Source of the DNA: Cyanobacteriota bacterium
GTDB lineage: Bacteria > Cyanobacteriota > Cyanobacteriia > SKYG9
DNA length: 7,929 nucleotides
NCBI GenBank assembly: GCA_025054735.1
Contig: JANWZG010000166.1
Location: forward strand, 1 to 7,929
Reading direction: 5' to 3'
The translations under genes and the position numbers were made by a program. Within the stretch, counting starts at the first letter, position 1. Each line of letters begins with the position of its first letter. The notes under the pieces were generated by a model. The model was not told the origin of the DNA. It worked only from the letters and a program-made list of their open reading frames with translations, and ran no database searches. This document shows, in pieces, positions 4,225 to 7,929 of this stretch.

Positions 4225-5889
4225 ATGGGTGATTGTCGGTATCGTTTGCTAATGAATAGTGCTACTCCTGCTGTTGTGCTTCCTGACTGGCATCAACTCT
4301 CATTGGCTCAACAAGTTGCCCAACTGGTAGTTGTGCGATCGTCAGGGTTTTTGTTTGATCACCAAATTCGCTATCCCCAGTGGGAAGCCTCAGGCGAAAC
4401 GTTGCACTACTGGGTGGCAGAGGTGGGGGTTGGGGGCGTGATTTTGCTAGGGGGGAGTACCGCAGAAATTTCGCTACGAACTCAACAACTGCAATCATGG
4501 GCAACGGTGCCGCTACTGATATGTGCAGATGTGGAGGAGGGGGTAGAGCAACGGTTTTCAGGAGCAACTTGGTTTCCGCCACCGATGGCACTGGGGGCGA
4601 TCGCCCGTCGGCACCCCCACCAGGCTGTCCATTATGCAGAACAAATGGGATTAATTACGGCACAAGAGTCGTTAGCAATTGGCCTCAATTGGTTGTTAGC
4701 GCCGGTGGTGGATGTCAACAATAATCCTGCCAATCCAGTAATCAATGTTCGTGCCTTTGGAGAAACACCAGACGTAGTTAGTTTGTTGACCACAGCCTTT
4801 ATCCGGGGTGCTCGACAGCATCCGGTGTTGACGACGGCTAAGCACTTTCCTGGCCATGGTGATACTACGATCGACTCCCATTTGGAGTTACCTGTGCTTT
4901 TCCACAGCCCTGAACGCTTAGCTCAGGTGGAGTTGCCGCCGTTTCAGTCAGCGATCGCAGCAGGTGTAGATGCCGTGATGACAGCACATCTACTCATTCC
5001 AGCTTGGGATCACGATTGGCCTGCTACCCTCTCACCGCCCATTCTTACAGGTAAATTACGACAACAGTTAGGATTTCAGGGTTTGATTGTCACAGATGCG
5101 TTAGTGATGGGGGCCATCGCCGATCGCTATGGTGCCGACGAGGCTGCTGTATTGGCAGTTGCGGCTGGGGCTGATATTGTGCTTATGCCTGCGGATCCGG
5201 TTATGGCGATCGAGGCTATCAGTCATGCAGTCCAGACCGGGCGCATTCCCCTAGAGCGCCTTCATGCATCCCTAGAACGAATTTGGCAAGCCAAAGCACG
5301 GGTAACCACCAAGTTGCAGGCTGCTGGCAGTACCACACCTGCTAGTTCTTTTCATAGTTCACCCCTTACTCTCCAGCCCTGCTGGCCTACCCCCGTTGCT
5401 GCCATTCTTAAGGATTCGATGCAGGTGCACCGTCCAGAACCATCTCGTCTAGAGCAATCCCGATGGGCAAATCATCGGCGTAACTTGATTGTGGTGGATG
5501 ATGGATTAAACTGCAAAGAGGTAGGTCATTGGACTCCGGCTATTGCGTTGCCCCGCCAACAGGGATACAGTCTGCAATTGGTCGATCGCCATACGCCGCC
5601 GCTAGTGCTGACTACAGATGCCCAGCCTTGGCAGCCAACCTTGCTGCAACTGTTCATTCGCGGTAATCCCTTCCGCAACAGTGCTGGGATGACAACCTTA
5701 GTCCAAGATTGGTTTCAGTTTCTACGGGATACAGACGCATTGATGGCGCTGGTAATTTACGGCAGTCCCTACATTTTGGAGGATTTGACAGCGGAGCTAC
5801 CGGCTGATGTGCCCTACGTTTTCACCTATGGACAAATGCCTGCTGCCCAAGCAATTGCCCTTGCTGAGTTGTTGCAGCCACAACGTTGA
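4225..5889 (+). CDS. nagZ: Family 3 glycoside hydrolase, NagZ-type beta-N-acetylhexosaminidase
   Basis: NagZ-type enzymes remove N-acetylglucosamine from 1,6-anhydro-muropeptides in the cytoplasm during peptidoglycan recycling. The 554-aa protein has a GH3 TIM barrel at about 22-355. It shows the signature KHFPGHGDTTIDSH (206-219), with the Asp217-His219 dyad that serves as acid/base in this family, and the nucleophile Asp291 in IVTDALVMGA. It also has an ADVEEG segment near 101-106 that matches the sugar-binding DxEGG region. No signal peptide is visible. Residues about 375-554 form a second domain like the GH3 C-terminal domain, with GSPY near 510-515, so the enzyme is longer than the single-domain E. 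coli NagZ (about 340 aa) and closer to two-domain Gram-positive forms. Two starts are possible, 4225 and 4252; homology begins around residue 20, so neither is excluded. Activity on other beta-hexosaminides is possible. A promoter and tandem repeat lie upstream. Confidence 0.88.
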   Translation: MGDCRYRLLMNSATPAVVLPDWHQLSLAQQVAQLVVVRSSGFLFDHQIRYPQWEASGETLHYWVAEVGVGGVILLGGSTAEISLRTQQLQSWATVPLLICADVEEGVEQRFSGATWFPPPMALGAIARRHPHQAVHYAEQMGLITAQESLAIGLNWLLAPVVDVNNNPANPVINVRAFGETPDVVSLLTTAFIRGARQHPVLTTAKHFPGHGDTTIDSHLELPVLFHSPERLAQVELPPFQSAIAAGVDAVMTAHLLIPAWDHDWPATLSPPILTGKLRQQLGFQGLIVTDALVMGAIADRYGADEAAVLAVAAGADIVLMPADPVMAIEAISHAVQTGRIPLERLHASLERIWQAKARVTTKLQAAGSTTPASSFHSSPLTLQPCWPTPVAAILKDSMQVHRPEPSRLEQSRWANHRRNLIVVDDGLNCKEVGHWTPAIALPRQQGYSLQLVDRHTPPLVLTTDAQPWQPTLLQLFIRGNPFRNSAGMTTLVQDWFQFLRDTDALMALVIYGSPYILEDLTAELPADVPYVFTYGQMPAAQAIALAELLQPQR

Positions 5890-5893
5890 GAAT

Positions 5894-5911
5894 CCCTAAG
5901 TAGGGTTAGGG
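5894..5911. terminator. Weak stem-loop between convergent nagZ and gyrB
   Basis: CCCTAA (5894-5899) pairs with TTAGGG (5906-5911) across a 6-nt loop, 5 nt after the nagZ stop. A second small hairpin (GAGTGA, 5932-5937, with TCAGCTC, 5943-5949, one bulge) follows. Neither has a T-run. They are the only termination-like structures in the 69-nt gap between the two converging genes. Confidence 0.3.
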
Positions 5912-5958
5912 CTTACTACTACTAAGGCTTGGAGTGAGGACTTCAGCTCTCTACACCC

Positions 5959-7929
5959 CTAAATATCCAGATCAGACAAGGCTAGCTTGGAACCATAGGT
6001 TTCGATGAATTCCCGGCGGGGTGCAACTCGATCGCCCATAAGAATAGTAAAAATACGATCGGCCTCGGCTGCGTCCTCAATTTCTACCCGCTTCAAGGTA
6101 CGGGTTTCGGGGTTCATGGTTGTATCCCACAGTTGCTCAGGCATCATTTCTCCCAAGCCCTTAAAGCGTTGGGTAGTGTAACTAGCATTGGGGGGAAACT
6201 GAGCAATCACCTGCTGGAGTTCTTGATCGCTGTAGCAGTAGTAGTGATTGCGTCCCCGCTCCACCTTGTAAAGGGGTGGACAAGCAATGTAGATGTAGCC
6301 TTGATCTACCATGGCCCGCTGATAGCGGTAGAAAAAGGTCAGCAACAATGTGCGAATGTGGGCACCGTCTACATCGGCATCAGTCATAATCACGATGCGA
6401 TGATAGCGGAGTTGTGAGGCTTCAAATTCTTCTCCCTTGACCCCTAACCCTAGGGCTGTGATCAGGGCTTGAATCTCAGCATTCTTGTAGATCTTGGCAT
6501 CATCAGTTTTTTCGATATTGAGGATCTTGCCGCGCAGGGGCAAAATGGCTTGGAAGCGGCGATCGCGCCCTTGCTTGGCCGAACCACCAGCACTATCCCC
6601 CTCCACAATAAAGATTTCTGACTCACTTGGATCGCGGGAACTGCAATCTGCCAACTTACCCGGCAGAGTTGAAGACTCTAGTACTGACTTTCGGCGTACA
6701 CTTTCCCGTGCTAGACGCGCCGCTTCAGCCGCATTAAAGGCTTGGATAGCCTTATCAATAATGGCATCAGCAACATGGGGGTGAAAATCTAGGTATTCAG
6801 ACAACACCTCACCCACTAGAGAATCAACAATGCCTCGCACTTCAGTATTCCCTAGCTTGGTTTTAGTTTGGCCCTCAAACTCTGGATTAGGAACCTTGAC
6901 AGAAATGACACCTGTCAGACCTTCTCGAATATTCTCTCCCGCTAAGTTAGAGTCCTTTTCTTTGAGTTTATTGCGCTTACGGGCAATAGAGTTTATGGTA
7001 CGGGTTAGCACTGCCTTCAGACCCTCTAGGTGAGTGCCGCCATCTGCCGTGCGAATGTTGTTGGCAAAGCCTAGTAGGTTATCGGTGTAAGCATCGGTAC
7101 ACCACTGGAGGGCGACTTCGACTTGCACGCCGTTGCGTTCGCCTTGAATGTAGATGATGTCATCATGAAGAGCTTGCTTTTCCCGATTGATATAAGCGAT
7201 GTATTCACGGATCCCACCCTCGTAGTAGTAGGTCTCGCTGTGGGGTTCGGGTTGCTTAATCAAATCCAGCCGGTGATCGGTGAAGGTAATTTTCACCCCA
7301 GCGTTTAGATAGGCCAGTTCTCGTAGACGACTAGCCAAGGTAAGGTAGTCAAACTCAATGCCACCCGTGAAAATAGTCTTGTCGGGCAAAAAGGTGATGG
7401 AGGTACCTGTCTGGGTGCGATCGCTAGGCTGTGCAATCACCTCAGTGACAGGAACTCCTCGCTCGAAGCGCTGGGTATAGACCTGTTGGTTGCGCCAAAC
7501 AGTCGCTTCTAACCACTCTGATAGGGCATTTACTACCGTAATCCCTACACCGTGCAGCCCACCAGAAACCTTGTAGCCACCACCACCAAACTTTCCGCCA
7601 GCACCCGTAATGGTGAGCACGGTTTCTAGGGTAGATTTGCCAGTGCGGGGGTGGATATCTGTAGGAATGCCCCGACCATCGTCCACAATAGTGGCAGAAC
7701 CATCCGCATTTAAGTCCACCTGAATGGTTTGGCAATAACCCGCTAGTGCCTCATCCACTGAATTGTCAACCACCTCATATACCAGATGGTGCAACCCACG
7801 TGGCCCCGTGCTGCCAATATACATGCCAGGGCGAGCACGCACGTGAGCAATCCCTTCTAGGACTTGAATTTGCTCAGACCCGTAGTCTGATGAGCTAGTT
7901 AGTTGAGTTGCAGTTTCTTCCTTGCTAGT
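5959..7929 (-). CDS. gyrB: DNA gyrase subunit B (extreme N-terminus beyond the right edge)
   Basis: GyrB is the ATPase subunit of DNA gyrase, which with GyrA introduces negative supercoils. The frame is open from the right edge to TAG at 5961-5959, giving 656 residues in the window (numbered here from 7929). The family's N-terminal sequence YGSEQIQVLEGIAHVRARPG begins near residue 16, so only a few residues plus the start codon should be missing. No ATG, GTG or TTG occurs in frame upstream of that segment. The GHKL ATPase has EVVDNSVDEA (Glu52) and the DDGRGIP and GGLHGVG loops. The TOPRIM domain has EGDSAGG (Glu444) and TDADVDG (517-522), and QRFKGLGEM follows near 587-595. It lacks the roughly 170-residue insert of E. 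coli GyrB, as is usual in cyanobacteria, and carries no intein. It converges on nagZ. A GTG at 7842 lies inside the conserved region and is not the start. Confidence 0.97.
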   Translation of the reverse strand, partial: TSKEETATQLTSSSDYGSEQIQVLEGIAHVRARPGMYIGSTGPRGLHHLVYEVVDNSVDEALAGYCQTIQVDLNADGSATIVDDGRGIPTDIHPRTGKSTLETVLTITGAGGKFGGGGYKVSGGLHGVGITVVNALSEWLEATVWRNQQVYTQRFERGVPVTEVIAQPSDRTQTGTSITFLPDKTIFTGGIEFDYLTLASRLRELAYLNAGVKITFTDHRLDLIKQPEPHSETYYYEGGIREYIAYINREKQALHDDIIYIQGERNGVQVEVALQWCTDAYTDNLLGFANNIRTADGGTHLEGLKAVLTRTINSIARKRNKLKEKDSNLAGENIREGLTGVISVKVPNPEFEGQTKTKLGNTEVRGIVDSLVGEVLSEYLDFHPHVADAIIDKAIQAFNAAEAARLARESVRRKSVLESSTLPGKLADCSSRDPSESEIFIVEGDSAGGSAKQGRDRRFQAILPLRGKILNIEKTDDAKIYKNAEIQALITALGLGVKGEEFEASQLRYHRIVIMTDADVDGAHIRTLLLTFFYRYQRAMVDQGYIYIACPPLYKVERGRNHYYCYSDQELQQVIAQFPPNASYTTQRFKGLGEMMPEQLWDTTMNPETRTLKRVEIEDAAEADRIFTILMGDRVAPRREFIETYGSKLALSDLDI

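Noticed and set aside
5894..5911. Telomere-like CCCTAA/TTAGGG sequence
   Set aside because: A single inverted pair in a bacterial chromosome between two genes; a small hairpin explains it.
7840..7842. GTG as the gyrB start codon
   Set aside because: The frame continues upstream with conserved GyrB sequence (YGSEQIQVLEG); GTG is an internal valine.
5959..7929. Intein or large insertion in GyrB
   Set aside because: The ATPase, transducer and TOPRIM segments run continuously at normal length, with no splicing motifs.

Overview
The window is a piece of a cyanobacterial chromosome built around a complete kaiABC circadian clock operon. Three things point to a cyanobacterium: KaiA, KaiB and KaiC are very close to their Synechococcus/Thermosynechococcus counterparts; the cyanobacterial octamer GCGATCGC (HIP1) occurs five times; and the core CGATCG occurs about 20 times, where roughly two are expected by chance. 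KaiA is full length (283 aa, with the N-terminal pseudo-receiver domain). That argues against an Anabaena/Nostoc-type genome, where KaiA is truncated to its C-terminal half. The species cannot be named from the sequence alone.

Layout, left to right. (1) 1-406, minus strand: the N-terminal 135 residues of a tandem-CBS-domain protein that runs off the left edge. (2) 407-874: a 468-nt intergenic region between that gene and kaiA, transcribed divergently. It holds a perfect TTGACA box, a tandem TTACAATT repeat, an inverted repeat and a 14-bp palindrome. (3) 875-3637, plus strand: kaiA (TTG start), a 28-nt gap, kaiB, and kaiC overlapping kaiB by 1 nt. (4) 3642-3681: a strong hairpin between kaiC and a convergent small gene. 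(5) 3680-3976, minus strand: a 98-aa protein of unknown function with a Gly/Phe-rich tail. (6) 3977-4224: a divergent intergenic region with an 11-bp-period tandem repeat abutting a good sigma70-type promoter, followed by a possible 26-codon leader ORF. (7) 4225-5889, plus strand: a family 3 glycoside hydrolase of the NagZ type. (8) 5959 to the right edge, minus strand: gyrB, lacking only its extreme N-terminus.

KaiA, KaiB and KaiC form the post-translational clock. KaiA stimulates KaiC autophosphorylation, fold-switched KaiB on the KaiC CI ring sequesters KaiA, and KaiC cycles through phosphorylation of a Ser/Thr pair in CII. All key catalytic and phosphoacceptor residues are present, so the oscillator should work. 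The flanking genes (peptidoglycan recycling, DNA gyrase) are housekeeping genes with no proven functional tie to the clock. I see no mobile element, CRISPR array, tRNA or rRNA. The less ordinary material is in the regulatory sequence before kaiA and before the NagZ gene, the unknown small protein beside kaiC, and a few KaiC substitutions at positions known or thought to set clock period.
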